A DNA stretch of 45,645 nucleotides. Source: a virus. The translations under genes and the position numbers were made by a program. Each line of letters begins with the position of its first letter. The stretch's first letter is position 1. This document shows, piece by piece, positions 1 through 8,040 of this stretch. The DNA is taken from positions 1-45,645 of IMG/VR virus record IMGVR_UViG_3300025087_000124. One strand, written 5' to 3'. The notes under the pieces are model-generated. The model saw only the letters and a program-made list of their open reading frames with translations, was not told the origin of the DNA and made no database searches.

Positions 1-476
1 CAGTTAGACCATGCAGTTCCTCTAGTTACACCACTTGAGTCTGTATAGACATGGGCTTGGCCGAAGAAAGGAGTACCATCGAAACAAATTACTGATACAC
101 CATCTCGAAGGAATCTTTCGGTTTCTTCTTTAAGTGATCTTTCGACTGCGTTTCCGAAGTCTTGTACTTTTCTTCTAAGTAATCCACCTGACTGATCGTC
201 ATCTAACACTTCTCTTTTAGTAGTGGTTGTTAGCTCCCACTTGTCCAAAGTTAGAGTCTGTTTGTACTCATTAAAGATCTTTGGTTGTCTCTCTCCTCTA
301 AATCTCTCAAGTTTTCCCTTGTTACCATAGAACACTTCAATCTTAGCTGAAGAGGTCGTTGGAACAACTTGGATCATTTCCCGATATTCCGCACCTGTGA
401 AAGCATCTCTACCTTCTTGGTATGCGATTTTTAAATCGGTTTTGAGCGATTGAGGAAAATTGTCTCTTGTTAACAT
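1..476 (-). CDS. Major capsid protein, Mu gpT-like, N-terminal part (cut by window edge)
   Basis: This is the first 158 codons of the shell protein; the rest is at 45115-45645. From the ATG at 474-476 the protein reads MLTRDNFPQSLK and continues into a helix-rich region, then TLTLDKWELTTTTKREVLDDD, then VICFDGTPFFGQAHVYTDSSG. An acidic DD motif followed by a cDG-x-xFF-x-x-H segment is typical of the Mu gpT major head subunit family. The gene follows the decoration protein (stop at 495) and the protease, the usual Mu-like order of protease, decoration, capsid. The family call rests on motif recognition by eye; the major capsid role is well supported by context. Confidence 0.8.
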   Translation of the reverse strand, partial: MLTRDNFPQSLKTDLKIAYQEGRDAFTGAEYREMIQVVPTTSSAKIEVFYGNKGKLERFRGERQPKIFNEYKQTLTLDKWELTTTTKREVLDDDQSGGLLRRKVQDFGNAVERSLKEETERFLRDGVSVICFDGTPFFGQAHVYTDSSGVTRGTAWSN

Positions 477-494
477 TTTTAGTTATCGCTTAAA

Positions 495-962
495 TTAAAT
501 GTTGTAGTTCGCAAATAACGAAATACCTCTAGAACCGATTGCTGGATCTATCAACACTCTATACTTAGAGGTTGAAGGGAAACCAGTAATTACTCCTACT
601 GGAAGTGCGTTGATCTGTATTGAAACACCGACTGTTTGATCATCAAGACCATAAGCCCATTGTCCAATATGAGCACTTACACCTGTTCCGTTTGCTTCAA
701 AAGTAAATTCTCCTTTTGACCAGACGTCAATTATTGCTTGAGAGGCACCAAGTCCTGCTGTTAAATCAACAAGGTTCTCGACAACTCCTAAGAAATAACC
801 GTTTGATGCACCTGCGGAAGTCAAAGGAATTACTCTTGCACCTGAAGCTCCTGTTTTCATAAGTAGAGTACCTTTGTAGTACTTATACCCGCTTGCTCCT
901 GTAAAGTGCAATAATTCTCCTGTCTGTCTTTGTGCGTCTCTGTTTGCGTTTGCTGCTGCCAT
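495..962 (-). CDS. Capsid decoration/stabilisation protein, DUF2190-like
   Basis: 155 residues, rich in Gly, Ala and Thr, predicted mostly beta. It starts MAAANANRDAQRQTGELLHF and has repeated short beta segments (GYKYYKGTLLMKTGASGARV, GYFLGVVENLVDL, VDVWSKGEFTFEA-like stretches). Size, composition and position between a head protease and the major capsid gene match DUF2190 / lambda gpD-like decoration proteins, which bind the outside of the shell. The upstream start context is an AT tract (TTTAATTAAGCAATAAC) with no Shine-Dalgarno site. A small head fibre would be the alternative. Confidence 0.65.
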   Translation of the reverse strand: MAAANANRDAQRQTGELLHFTGASGYKYYKGTLLMKTGASGARVIPLTSAGASNGYFLGVVENLVDLTAGLGASQAIIDVWSKGEFTFEANGTGVSAHIGQWAYGLDDQTVGVSIQINALPVGVITGFPSTSKYRVLIDPAIGSRGISLFANYNI

Positions 963-983
963 GTTATTGCTTAATTAAATAAA

Positions 984-2150
984 TTACTTTGCTTTAGACT
1001 TTTTATAGTCTTCTATCGCCTTTTTTCCATACTTCTCCCAGAAAATAGCCCATTCCTCATCACTCTTTTTAGCGTGAGTTGGAAGTGCTTTAATCTCTGC
1101 CTTAATCTTGTCCTCTTCAGAAGGCTCTGCATCAACTTCGTTGACACCGACTTCCTCTAAGTTAATTAAGACTGGATTCTTTTGGAACAAACCAACTAGA
1201 ACCTCAGACAATGAAACTGCACCCTCTGCAAGGTCGACAGTAGCACCACCTTCTTTATGAGCAAGGATAAATCCTTCCTTTTGAGACGGTAGTATTCTAC
1301 CCTCAGATAAAAGCACATTAAATGCCTTCTCTGCTTCCTCACCTTTGAGTGTAGCCTTTAGTTCCGCTAGCTCTATTTGAAGTTTTTGAATTTCAGATGT
1401 TTCACTTAGTTCAGAGGCTTCAATCTCCTCTTTTTTCTCGGAGTCCTCAGCTGGAACTTCCTCAACTACTTCAGCAGGGGTTTCTACAACCTCTTCTACC
1501 GCCTCGGCAGGTGTTTCCACCGCTTCGGGAGTTTCAGCAACTTCCTTCTTAGATTCCTCAGAAACTTTTGGCTCGACTTCTTCAGTCGTTACCTTTTCCA
1601 CTATTGCTTCCTCAGATTCCGTCTTGGTCTCTTCAACCTTAACTTCCTCTAGTTCCACCACTGGTGTAATAGGGTCTTTTGTTTTTGCCATGCTTTGTAT
1701 TTCTGACAAATTAATTAAATAGTTTTTATCGTTCTCCGATAACATAGTAAATCCCTCCATACCTTTAATATAAGGGTTCATAACTGCGGCAACGTGTCTT
1801 AATACCGCACCAACATTCTTTCCACTCTCTTTGTCTATATACTCTGGATCGATTGAAACACTAACATCGTTATACTTATCAAGTTCTTTCTCCTCAATTT
1901 CCATTTCGGCAAATAGTTTTTCACCCTCTATGGATAGTTTATTAATGTTCTTATTTAGTATTAATGCAGGATTCTTTTCGGCTTCTAAGTTTGAAATGTG
2001 GCCCCTAAGAACAGGTACAAACGGAGTAATCTTAAAATTGTCCATTAACTCCTTTAAGTAGTCTGTGGTTACCTCTAGTATCCCTTTAGGTGCATTAGGG
2101 TGCATCCACTTACCAGCTCTCAGTATTTCTTTTTTGTATTTTCTTATCAT
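984..2150 (-). CDS. Prohead protease with C-terminal scaffold, Mu gpI-like
   Basis: 388 residues in two parts. Residues 1-160 (MIRKYKKEILRAGKWMHPNA, VPVLRGHISN, DVSVSIDPEYID, LRHVAAVMNPYIKGMEGF) resemble the Mu gpI / peptidase U35 group of head maturation proteases; the GH in RGHI and the S in SVSIDPE are plausible catalytic positions. Residues 160-280 are very Glu/Val/Pro/Thr-rich (repeated ETPAEAVEEVVE-type units), followed by a helical C-terminus, as expected for a scaffold that is degraded during maturation. The gene lies directly upstream of the decoration and capsid genes in transcription order. Catalytic assignments are inferred. Confidence 0.72.
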   Translation of the reverse strand: MIRKYKKEILRAGKWMHPNAPKGILEVTTDYLKELMDNFKITPFVPVLRGHISNLEAEKNPALILNKNINKLSIEGEKLFAEMEIEEKELDKYNDVSVSIDPEYIDKESGKNVGAVLRHVAAVMNPYIKGMEGFTMLSENDKNYLINLSEIQSMAKTKDPITPVVELEEVKVEETKTESEEAIVEKVTTEEVEPKVSEESKKEVAETPEAVETPAEAVEEVVETPAEVVEEVPAEDSEKKEEIEASELSETSEIQKLQIELAELKATLKGEEAEKAFNVLLSEGRILPSQKEGFILAHKEGGATVDLAEGAVSLSEVLVGLFQKNPVLINLEEVGVNEVDAEPSEEDKIKAEIKALPTHAKKSDEEWAIFWEKYGKKAIEDYKKSKAK

Positions 2151-2222
2151 AATGAAAAAGGCCGCCTTGTTAAGATGCTGAATGCACCAAAACTAGCGAC
2201 TTTGTGTTTTATTAACTTAGTC

Positions 2223-2459
2223 TTATTCGATTGTATTCCAATCTACCACTCTTTTAGAATAAATGTCAAGCACCGAACTTCCTGCAATAATAGCTTGATC
2301 CTGCACACTTGTAACCTTGCCCCCCTCAAAACTAATAACTAGGCGTGTTTGAAGCCTTTTTGTTATGCACTCCTCCCACCTAGCAAGTACGAAATCCTTA
2401 TACTTTATCTGTAGAAGATCCTCTAAATTTTTTAAACTGCTCCTGTTTGTTTCTTGCAT
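2223..2459 (-). CDS. Small protein of unknown function at the end of the glycan island
   Basis: 78 residues starting MQETNRSSLKNLEDLLQIKY, with a helical N-terminus and a beta-like C-terminus (TRLVISFEGGKVTSVQDQAI). I recognise no family. Its start overlaps the end of the 99-residue gene upstream by 28 nt, so it is probably translated with it. It is the last gene before the head protease and could belong to the head module rather than the sugar island. The 72-nt gap after it holds no clear gene. Confidence 0.55.
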   Translation of the reverse strand: MQETNRSSLKNLEDLLQIKYKDFVLARWEECITKRLQTRLVISFEGGKVTSVQDQAIIAGSSVLDIYSKRVVDWNTIE

Positions 2460-2731
2460 AATGTTGTTAAGTTATTAAATATGTCTATAAATATTTCCAC
2501 GCCTGCCTCGCTTTTACAAACCCTGTCGTTCTCTAGTGGGCAATGTTCTCTAGCCAGTTCAACAATATCGTTAAACCTCATTCCTAATTCATAAAGCCCA
2601 AATAAGTAGCCCAAGGTTTCTGGAGTTAGTATCTGTTCAAAACCAATTGTTCTAACAAGGTCTTTTTTAAGTGTCTCAAATAGGCTCTTATAAAACTTAA
2701 GCTGTGCTATCCTTCTATCAATTGTTTCCAT
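2432..2731 (-). CDS. Small helical protein of unknown function
   Basis: 99 residues, predicted all helical (METIDRRIAQLKFYKSLFET, then GYLFGLYELGMRFNDIVELA), with three cysteines in the C-terminal half (EHCPLENDRVC, TLCKK). No family recognised. Its ATG lies inside the end of the glycosyltransferase gene 2707-3708 (25-nt overlap), so the two are probably co-translated. It is the penultimate gene of the glycan island. Confidence 0.55.
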   Translation of the reverse strand: METIDRRIAQLKFYKSLFETLKKDLVRTIGFEQILTPETLGYLFGLYELGMRFNDIVELAREHCPLENDRVCKSEAGVEIFIDIFNNLTTLCKKQTGAV

Positions 2732-3708
2732 TCACTTACCCCTTTTTCTAAACTAAACTTTTCAGCGTGCTTTTTGTTTCTATCTAAAGACCCCTTACCT
2801 TTAAAAGTAGACACTCCCACCTTTTGTCCAACAAGGGAATCAAAGTCTATAAACTCGTTGACTGTTTCCTGTAACCCACCTATTCTCCTTACAACGGGAA
2901 TTGCCCCGCAGTATTGAGCCTTTATTGCATTCATACAAAACAATTCTCCGTCTGGATTGTTACACGGAAGACACCAGTACTCAGACCTCCAGTACATTTC
3001 ACTCATTTGGGCAAAAGAAAGCCTGCCTAAGAGCTCTATTCCTTCCTGCTCCGTTAGTTTCATTATTTTCTTCTTCCAGTCCGCCATAGAAGGGTTAAAG
3101 GCAATTACCTTGTCTATAAAGTCCCATCCGTAGGTTATGTATAGCTTTTTAAGTTTTAACTTCTCTTTAACTGTACCCCACTTCGATAGTAAGTCCTCAA
3201 GCCCCCTGTCGTAACTTGAACAGTAGAGCATAGACCCCTCCTCTTTCGCTACCTTATTTTCGTCTAATCTGTTTAAATCCGCCCACAAGTACATTGGTTG
3301 AATCTTTACGTCTTTCGTGGCCATCCTAGAGGTGTGGTAGTTGCTTATAGTTATTACCTTATCTACGTTTCCTAACTCGTAGGGCAACCACTCTCCTTCA
3401 ATATCCGTTGTCCAATGAAACCTCTTTCTAGCACCAATACTCTTTTGAAACATTTCTCTGGTCTTGAAGGAAACAAAAACGTCCCTAGTCATGAATCCTT
3501 TAAACTCTAAATGGTCTCTATAATGCACCCCGTCAAAGTCCCCGTGTTCTCCGTTATGGTAAATGGTTACATCGTAGTCTTTAGAAAGTCCTCTAGCAAG
3601 TTCAATTAGTTTTTCTTCACTTCCGCCTACCCCTGTTTCAAGTGACTTAGCACTCCAACCTTCTTTAACTAGGTTTGTGTAAAAGTGTATCTTCTTCTTT
3701 GGGTTCAT
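2707..3708 (-). CDS. Glycosyltransferase, GT4/GT-B type
   Basis: 333 residues with a GT-B layout. The N-terminal half has the GVGGSEEKLIELARGLSKDY nucleotide-fold start typical of GT4 enzymes, then IEGEWLPYELGNVDKVITIS. The C-terminal half has MLYCSSYDRGLEDLLSKW, a GRLSFAQMSEMYWRSEYWCLP segment, and PDGELFCMNAIKAQYCGAIP, the acidic donor-binding region of this fold. It would move a sugar from a nucleotide donor to an acceptor in the cytoplasm. It shares the SSYDRGL and YGW segments with the C-terminal domain of 12004-14451, so the two are paralogues. Donor and acceptor are unknown. Confidence 0.75.
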   Translation of the reverse strand: MNPKKKIHFYTNLVKEGWSAKSLETGVGGSEEKLIELARGLSKDYDVTIYHNGEHGDFDGVHYRDHLEFKGFMTRDVFVSFKTREMFQKSIGARKRFHWTTDIEGEWLPYELGNVDKVITISNYHTSRMATKDVKIQPMYLWADLNRLDENKVAKEEGSMLYCSSYDRGLEDLLSKWGTVKEKLKLKKLYITYGWDFIDKVIAFNPSMADWKKKIMKLTEQEGIELLGRLSFAQMSEMYWRSEYWCLPCNNPDGELFCMNAIKAQYCGAIPVVRRIGGLQETVNEFIDFDSLVGQKVGVSTFKGKGSLDRNKKHAEKFSLEKGVSEWKQLIEG

Positions 3709-4325
3709 ATTGGTCTGTATAAAATTAGCAGTTGGTCGTCTCTAACGACACTTTCTTTAATCTCTCCGTACTTAGCAATCAGTTTTTCAAACTCTTCTTT
3801 AGTAAACATTCTAACGTGTTCTTCATTTCTCTTGGCGTCTTCTAGTCCGTGTCTACCATTAGCGTCTGGCGTAGATACCATTACATAAGTACCTAACCGA
3901 CTTAACACCTTCAACAAGGCGTTCTCGTCTACTACGTGTTCTATAACTTCTAAACAACTGACCGTGTCCGCGTGAAGACCCTCTGGCATATCTTCAGCAA
4001 ATCCTTTTTGAAACATTTTTCTACCGTCCCAACCTAATTGATCGGCCTTGTGTCTTGCCTCAAGTATAGAATCCTCACTTGGGTCTATACCAACACAATC
4101 AACCCCCATCGCTTGGAGTGTTAGACATTCGTAACCGTCTTTGCAACCCACAGCTATATGAGTTCTACCGTCTAACTCGTGTACCTTCTCTACTAGCCAT
4201 GCTATACGGTCTATCACCTTATGGGCTTGTGTACAGTTTTCTAATGGCATGAAGTTGCCGTCACTCTTGGCGTAGTATTCTTTGTTCTTATCCTTGTCCA
4301 GATACTTTTTGTTTTTTGTTTTCAT
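3705..4325 (-). CDS. SAM-dependent methyltransferase (Methyltransf_11-like)
   Basis: 206 residues with a class I SAM methyltransferase fold. Motif I is degenerate (HIAVGCKDGYECLTLQAMG at about residues 56-75), followed by VGIDPSEDSILEAR (acidic SAM-ribose contact), DTVSCLEVIEHVVDENALLK (motif IV with the common EVIEH), and TYVMVSTPDA. Enzymes of this type in glycan clusters usually methylate a sugar or the glycan end. It overlaps the GT4 gene downstream by 4 nt (ATGA). The substrate is not visible. Confidence 0.75.
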   Translation of the reverse strand: MKTKNKKYLDKDKNKEYYAKSDGNFMPLENCTQAHKVIDRIAWLVEKVHELDGRTHIAVGCKDGYECLTLQAMGVDCVGIDPSEDSILEARHKADQLGWDGRKMFQKGFAEDMPEGLHADTVSCLEVIEHVVDENALLKVLSRLGTYVMVSTPDANGRHGLEDAKRNEEHVRMFTKEEFEKLIAKYGEIKESVVRDDQLLILYRPI

Positions 4326-4332
4326 TGCTATT

Positions 4333-4560
4333 CTAACTAAAATTAATTCTCCGAATATAAGCCCTCAAGAACTCTAAATAATCCGAAGTAAACCCAAACT
4401 TTTTATCAAACTGTCTAAAAAATAAATCTATAAACGACATTATTCTCTCATTACTTTCAGTCATTTCTTCAATCATTATTTCACGAGGCAACCCCGTCCT
4501 CTGATAAAAATCAAAGGTGTAATAGTCTAACCAAGTTATAAAATTGCTAATCTTTTCCAT
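4333..4560 (-). CDS. Small helical protein of unknown function
   Basis: 75 residues (MEKISNFITWLDYYTFDFYQ and then ESNERIMSFIDLFFRQFDKK), rich in aromatic residues, probably helical and without a membrane segment. It overlaps the transketolase C-terminal gene by 14 nt and is followed after 7 nt by a methyltransferase, so it belongs to the island operon. No family recognised; a small partner subunit is only a guess. Confidence 0.5.
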   Translation of the reverse strand: MEKISNFITWLDYYTFDFYQRTGLPREIMIEEMTESNERIMSFIDLFFRQFDKKFGFTSDYLEFLRAYIRRINFS

Positions 4561-5122
4561 ATTTCTTTATAAAATATTCTTTACTCCCCCCAGTTTTTGG
4601 ATATTCTTTTAACTTGTCCAAGTCTATTTCAATCTCTGGATTCTCTTTATACCCACCAACTCTTATATACCGAGGCCTAGTAGGGGTTTCCCTTAATAGC
4701 TTATCAAGTTCTTCCTGGGTTTCTGGTGTGTAAATGTCTATGTTTAACAACTGTCCAATAGCCTTATCATCATCAAATGCAAAGTGGGTACTCCCTAAGT
4801 ATGCGTAATCAAAGTTAGTACCCACCCCGATCATCGTAACTGGTGAATTCTGGTAGCACAGGTCTAGCTTAATCTGTTCAAAAGCCCTCAAGTAGAAGGC
4901 ACACATAGTATATGTAAACACCTTCTTTCCCGCTAACGCTAATCCTGAAGCGATACCAACCATACTCTGTTCAGCCAATCCCACATTAATAAACCTATTA
5001 CCCATCTTTTCTTTAAGTGGCTCAAGAACGTTGTAGCCAACGTCTGCCGTCAAAAAGTAGGTATTATCGTCATTTATTTTTAGTAGTGTGTCTACTATTT
5101 TAGTTCTCATTGTAAAATCCAT
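4547..5122 (-). CDS. Transketolase-like protein, pyrimidine-binding (Pyr) half
   Basis: 191 residues matching the central Pyr domain of transketolase/DXS-type thiamine-diphosphate enzymes. RFINVGLAEQSMVGIASGLA at about residues 42-61 carries the conserved Glu that activates the cofactor. The usual C-terminal transketolase domain is absent. The PP half is encoded separately at 5663-6355, and a methyltransferase gene lies between the two halves. Split transketolases normally work as heterodimers. In a deoxysugar operon such a pair could transfer a two-carbon ketol unit to a keto-sugar; this is inference. Confidence 0.75.
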   Translation of the reverse strand: MDFTMRTKIVDTLLKINDDNTYFLTADVGYNVLEPLKEKMGNRFINVGLAEQSMVGIASGLALAGKKVFTYTMCAFYLRAFEQIKLDLCYQNSPVTMIGVGTNFDYAYLGSTHFAFDDDKAIGQLLNIDIYTPETQEELDKLLRETPTRPRYIRVGGYKENPEIEIDLDKLKEYPKTGGSKEYFIKKYGKD

Positions 5123-5694
5123 TATTTTTTTATAAGCTCAAATACTCCTCTACCACCTATAGGTTGATAAACCTTAAATCCGTTCTCTTTAGCAAACCTG
5201 TCTACAGACAAAGTTACTCCTGGCCACCCGTAATCGTGTCCTAGAATATGCTTTACCGAATGCTTACATAAACATAGCTCAAGATACACAATAGGGTCTC
5301 TATGATCCCCGTCTATAAAACAGTATTCGTAGGTGTTGTCTATAATAGCCATAGCACCCGTCCAATCTAAAGACTTACTCCTTACAGTTCTCACGCAATC
5401 CGCCAACTCTTTGAGACTCGCTTTCATTGATTCCTCCGTGTGTTCTCCGTAAATATGCGTCTTGGCTTCGTCTTCGTCTATAGGGATATCAAACGTGTCC
5501 ACTACAGTATGCTTACCACCCTTTTCCTTTGCTATTGCACAACATACATAAGTCAACATTCCCTTGTAAGCTCCTATTTCTAGCGAATTACCACCTTTAT
5601 TAAGCTCTCTAAATCTATCAATAAGCCACTCAAGTTCGTCCCAACTCATTTTAGCGTCTGGATTAACTTGCCAAGCCTCGTCTATTAATCCCAT
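5122..5694 (-). CDS. Class I SAM methyltransferase (Methyltransf_24-like)
   Basis: 190 residues. GGNSLEIGAYKGMLTYVCCA at about residues 34-53 is motif I; HTVVDTFDIP is the acidic second strand; EYCFIDGDHRDPIVYLELCL is the characteristic FIDGDH metal/SAM motif of the Methyltransf_24 group, and HILGHDYGWPGV follows. This group often O-methylates sugars or small molecules and can use a divalent cation. The gene shares one base with the transketolase Pyr gene after it and overlaps the transketolase PP gene before it by 32 nt. Confidence 0.75.
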   Translation of the reverse strand: MGLIDEAWQVNPDAKMSWDELEWLIDRFRELNKGGNSLEIGAYKGMLTYVCCAIAKEKGGKHTVVDTFDIPIDEDEAKTHIYGEHTEESMKASLKELADCVRTVRSKSLDWTGAMAIIDNTYEYCFIDGDHRDPIVYLELCLCKHSVKHILGHDYGWPGVTLSVDRFAKENGFKVYQPIGGRGVFELIKK

Positions 5695-6355
5695 TGTTCT
5701 TTTTATATAACTTATATATTTCCTTATCTACCTTCTGGTAATGACTGGCCAAAGTATTTTCCAACTCACCCCAACCCTCACCCTTAGTAGAATAGAACTT
5801 AAATGTGTTGTAGGGTATTTGACCCTCACTTAACTCCTGAAAACCACCGAAGCCATTCACATCAACAACAGGTACTATGTTTCTTATTTCCAGTCTTCTA
5901 ATAATCTGTAACGATTCAAGTGTAGACCCTTCTTGACATTCCCCGTCACTCATAATAACAACCACCTTACGGTCTGGATTAGCTATCGCCCAACCTATAC
6001 CGATAGGCAATCCATGTCCTAACGACCCTGTAGAAGCGTATATGCCGTGTTCTATGTCTAGTGTGGCGTGCCCTGATAGCCCATCGTCTTTGTAATAACT
6101 CTTTAACATCTCATTGCTTATAACACCTGCTTCGTTTAAACAAACATACTGTGCCAACGCACCATGTCCCTTTGAAAGAATAACAATAGCCTTCGGGTCG
6201 TCATAATAAGTAGCTACTAGTATAGGAGCAACTGTCATTGCCGAAGCTACATGACCACAACCCGTTTCAAGTCCTATTCTCATTATTCTATCCTGTACTT
6301 TACGGGTTATGGCTTTAATCTCTTTTAGTCTTTTAGTTTTTTGTTTCTCTGTCAT
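5663..6355 (-). CDS. Transketolase-like protein, PP (thiamine-diphosphate) half
   Basis: 230 residues equivalent to the N-terminal PP domain of transketolase. Visible are VILSKGHGALAQYVCLNEAG, the GHATLDIEHGIYASTGSLGH substrate loop, and VVIMSDGECQEGSTLESLQI followed by VVDVNGF. This is the GDG-x(25-30)-N thiamine-diphosphate motif with SDG in place of GDG. It is about a third of a full transketolase, and its partner is 4547-5122. The start overlaps the reductase/epimerase stop as ATGA. Full activity would need both halves. The position in the operon points to sugar modification rather than the pentose phosphate pathway. Confidence 0.78.
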   Translation of the reverse strand: MTEKQKTKRLKEIKAITRKVQDRIMRIGLETGCGHVASAMTVAPILVATYYDDPKAIVILSKGHGALAQYVCLNEAGVISNEMLKSYYKDDGLSGHATLDIEHGIYASTGSLGHGLPIGIGWAIANPDRKVVVIMSDGECQEGSTLESLQIIRRLEIRNIVPVVDVNGFGGFQELSEGQIPYNTFKFYSTKGEGWGELENTLASHYQKVDKEIYKLYKKNNGINRRGLAS

Positions 6356-7071
6356 AGATTTAATAGTTTCTTCATTTTAATTGGGTTTCCTACCCAAACA
6401 CTAGGTTCGTACTGATTTTGCTTGTATTTGTGCCACTTTTTATTGTCCTTACCGTTTAATATAAAGTCCCCGTTCTCAAGGGACTCTCCCTCGCAAACGT
6501 TTATTATTTCTCCGTACAGGTGCTTGGCGTGTAGTAGCCTCTCAACCGCATAAGAAACCAACTCTACAGGGAAATAGTCTCTACAATCCTTTGGGTTTCC
6601 GTACTTCAAAGCTTTTTTAAATCTAGACACAAAGTTCTTACCACCCTCTCCGTAAGGACTGAATATTCTTAGCGTGTTGTAACCAAGCAACTTAGCATAC
6701 AAAGTCACCGATAACTTTGCAATCCCGTAAGCATTCACAGGCTCGCATACCATATCTTCTTTCATAGGCTCGTATTTAACACCGTACTCACTTGAGCTAC
6801 CTATGTTAATAACTCGAATACCCCTCTTTTTACACTCATTAAAGAAGTTACAAGTCCATTCAGCAAACTCTAAGTGTTCTATAGACTGTAAGTCCTTGTC
6901 CGTACACCACGCACAGTGAATAACCGTGTCCAAACCCTCAAGTACCGACCATTCCTGATTCATAAACTCGCCTCTAGTTATCAAAGTAACCTCGTACCCA
7001 AGATCGTATAAATACTTACTCACGTGCTTACCTACAAACCCTGTTGACCCCGTTATACCTATTTTACCCAT
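6352..7071 (-). CDS. NAD(P)-dependent epimerase/reductase (extended SDR), deoxysugar type
   Basis: 239 residues with the SDR glycine motif GSTGFVG (8-14), GSSSEYG (91-97, catalytic Ser) and Y115-x3-K119 (AYGIAK). It is shorter than the 300-340 residues of most sugar epimerases. Beside an RfbH-type 3-dehydrase and a 4,6-dehydratase it is well placed to act as the final 4-keto reductase (as abequose or paratose synthases do) or as an epimerase. It overlaps the dehydratase gene by 13 nt. Which sugar stereochemistry it produces cannot be read from the sequence. Confidence 0.72.
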   Translation of the reverse strand: MGKIGITGSTGFVGKHVSKYLYDLGYEVTLITRGEFMNQEWSVLEGLDTVIHCAWCTDKDLQSIEHLEFAEWTCNFFNECKKRGIRVINIGSSSEYGVKYEPMKEDMVCEPVNAYGIAKLSVTLYAKLLGYNTLRIFSPYGEGGKNFVSRFKKALKYGNPKDCRDYFPVELVSYAVERLLHAKHLYGEIINVCEGESLENGDFILNGKDNKKWHKYKQNQYEPSVWVGNPIKMKKLLNL

Positions 7072-8036
7072 TCTGGATTATTCATACTAAATTTAACTGT
7101 CTGCTCTAACGCATTGTCAAAGTCGAATGGTGGTCTCCAACCCAACTCCAGTATCTTACTATAGTCTATTGAGTATCTTCTATCATACCCTGGTCTAATT
7201 GATTTGGCCTCTACCATTTCATACTTCAATTCTTGACCCATAATATCCGCTACCTTTTGAGCCATTTCTAAGTTACTCAATTCTACTTCGCTTCCTACAT
7301 TAATCTTCTTCTCATTCTGTTCTAGCATATACAATATAGCACTTGCACTATTCTTAGCGTATAACCAGTATCGGCTACCTACTACCCCGCCTGTATGATG
7401 TATAGGTACTTTTTCCCCTCTAAGTATATGTCCAACTATCTTAGGCACAAACTTTTCAGGATCTTGTCTTTCTCCGAACATATTCATAGTACGCATTATG
7501 GTAATCGGCAATCCATACGTTTCCATATAGGCATTCGCTATCATTTCTCCAGAAGCTTTCCCAGCACTGTAAGGATTTCTAGGATTTAAAGCGTCTGTCT
7601 CCTTAAACTTTGATCCGACTTCAGCGTCTCCGTATACCTCGTCTGTAGAATAGTAAATAAACCTCTTTAATCTAGTCTGATACTTCCTTGCGTAATCTAA
7701 CATCGAGATTGTAGACAAAGAATTGTTAACAAACACCTCTCTAGGTCTAGTAATAGAATCATCAACATGACTGTCCGCAGCTACGTGTACAATGTAATCA
7801 ACTTCCCCTATATGACGGTGTACAGAATCCAACGGGTCTATTAGATCGTGTCTGATAATCTGTACTCTTTTAGGTAGGTTGTAGCCCTCCACAATCGATT
7901 CTAAACGGTTCAAGTTACCCGCCCTACTCATTCGCACAAGGCACACAATTTCCCAATCAGTAGTATGCAAAAAGTACTCAAGTACATGAGCACCTACAAA
8001 CCCAGAAACTCCCGTTATTGCTACCCTTGTATTCAC
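7059..8036 (-). CDS. NDP-hexose 4,6-dehydratase (extended SDR)
   Basis: 325 residues. The N-terminal NAD site is GVSGFVG (9-15). The dehydratase signature is STDEVYG with the catalytic Thr-Asp-Glu at 131-133, followed by Y156-x3-K160 (PYSAGK). The combined TDE and YxxxK set marks a 4,6-dehydratase (RmlB, CDP-glucose dehydratase or GDP-mannose dehydratase class) rather than a simple epimerase. It would form the 4-keto-6-deoxyhexose that the neighbouring RfbH-like enzyme uses, so CDP-glucose is the most likely substrate; this is inference. The start is GTG at 8034-8036, preceded by a 133-nt gap with hairpins. Confidence 0.75.
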   Translation of the reverse strand: MNTRVAITGVSGFVGAHVLEYFLHTTDWEIVCLVRMSRAGNLNRLESIVEGYNLPKRVQIIRHDLIDPLDSVHRHIGEVDYIVHVAADSHVDDSITRPREVFVNNSLSTISMLDYARKYQTRLKRFIYYSTDEVYGDAEVGSKFKETDALNPRNPYSAGKASGEMIANAYMETYGLPITIMRTMNMFGERQDPEKFVPKIVGHILRGEKVPIHHTGGVVGSRYWLYAKNSASAILYMLEQNEKKINVGSEVELSNLEMAQKVADIMGQELKYEMVEAKSIRPGYDRRYSIDYSKILELGWRPPFDFDNALEQTVKFSMNNPEWVK

Positions 8037-8040
8037 GTAA

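Noticed and set aside
1831-2342. Plus-strand reading frames here and elsewhere in the window
   Set aside because: They lie opposite clear minus-strand genes, show no recognisable domains, and have no independent start signals. I accept no plus-strand gene in this window.
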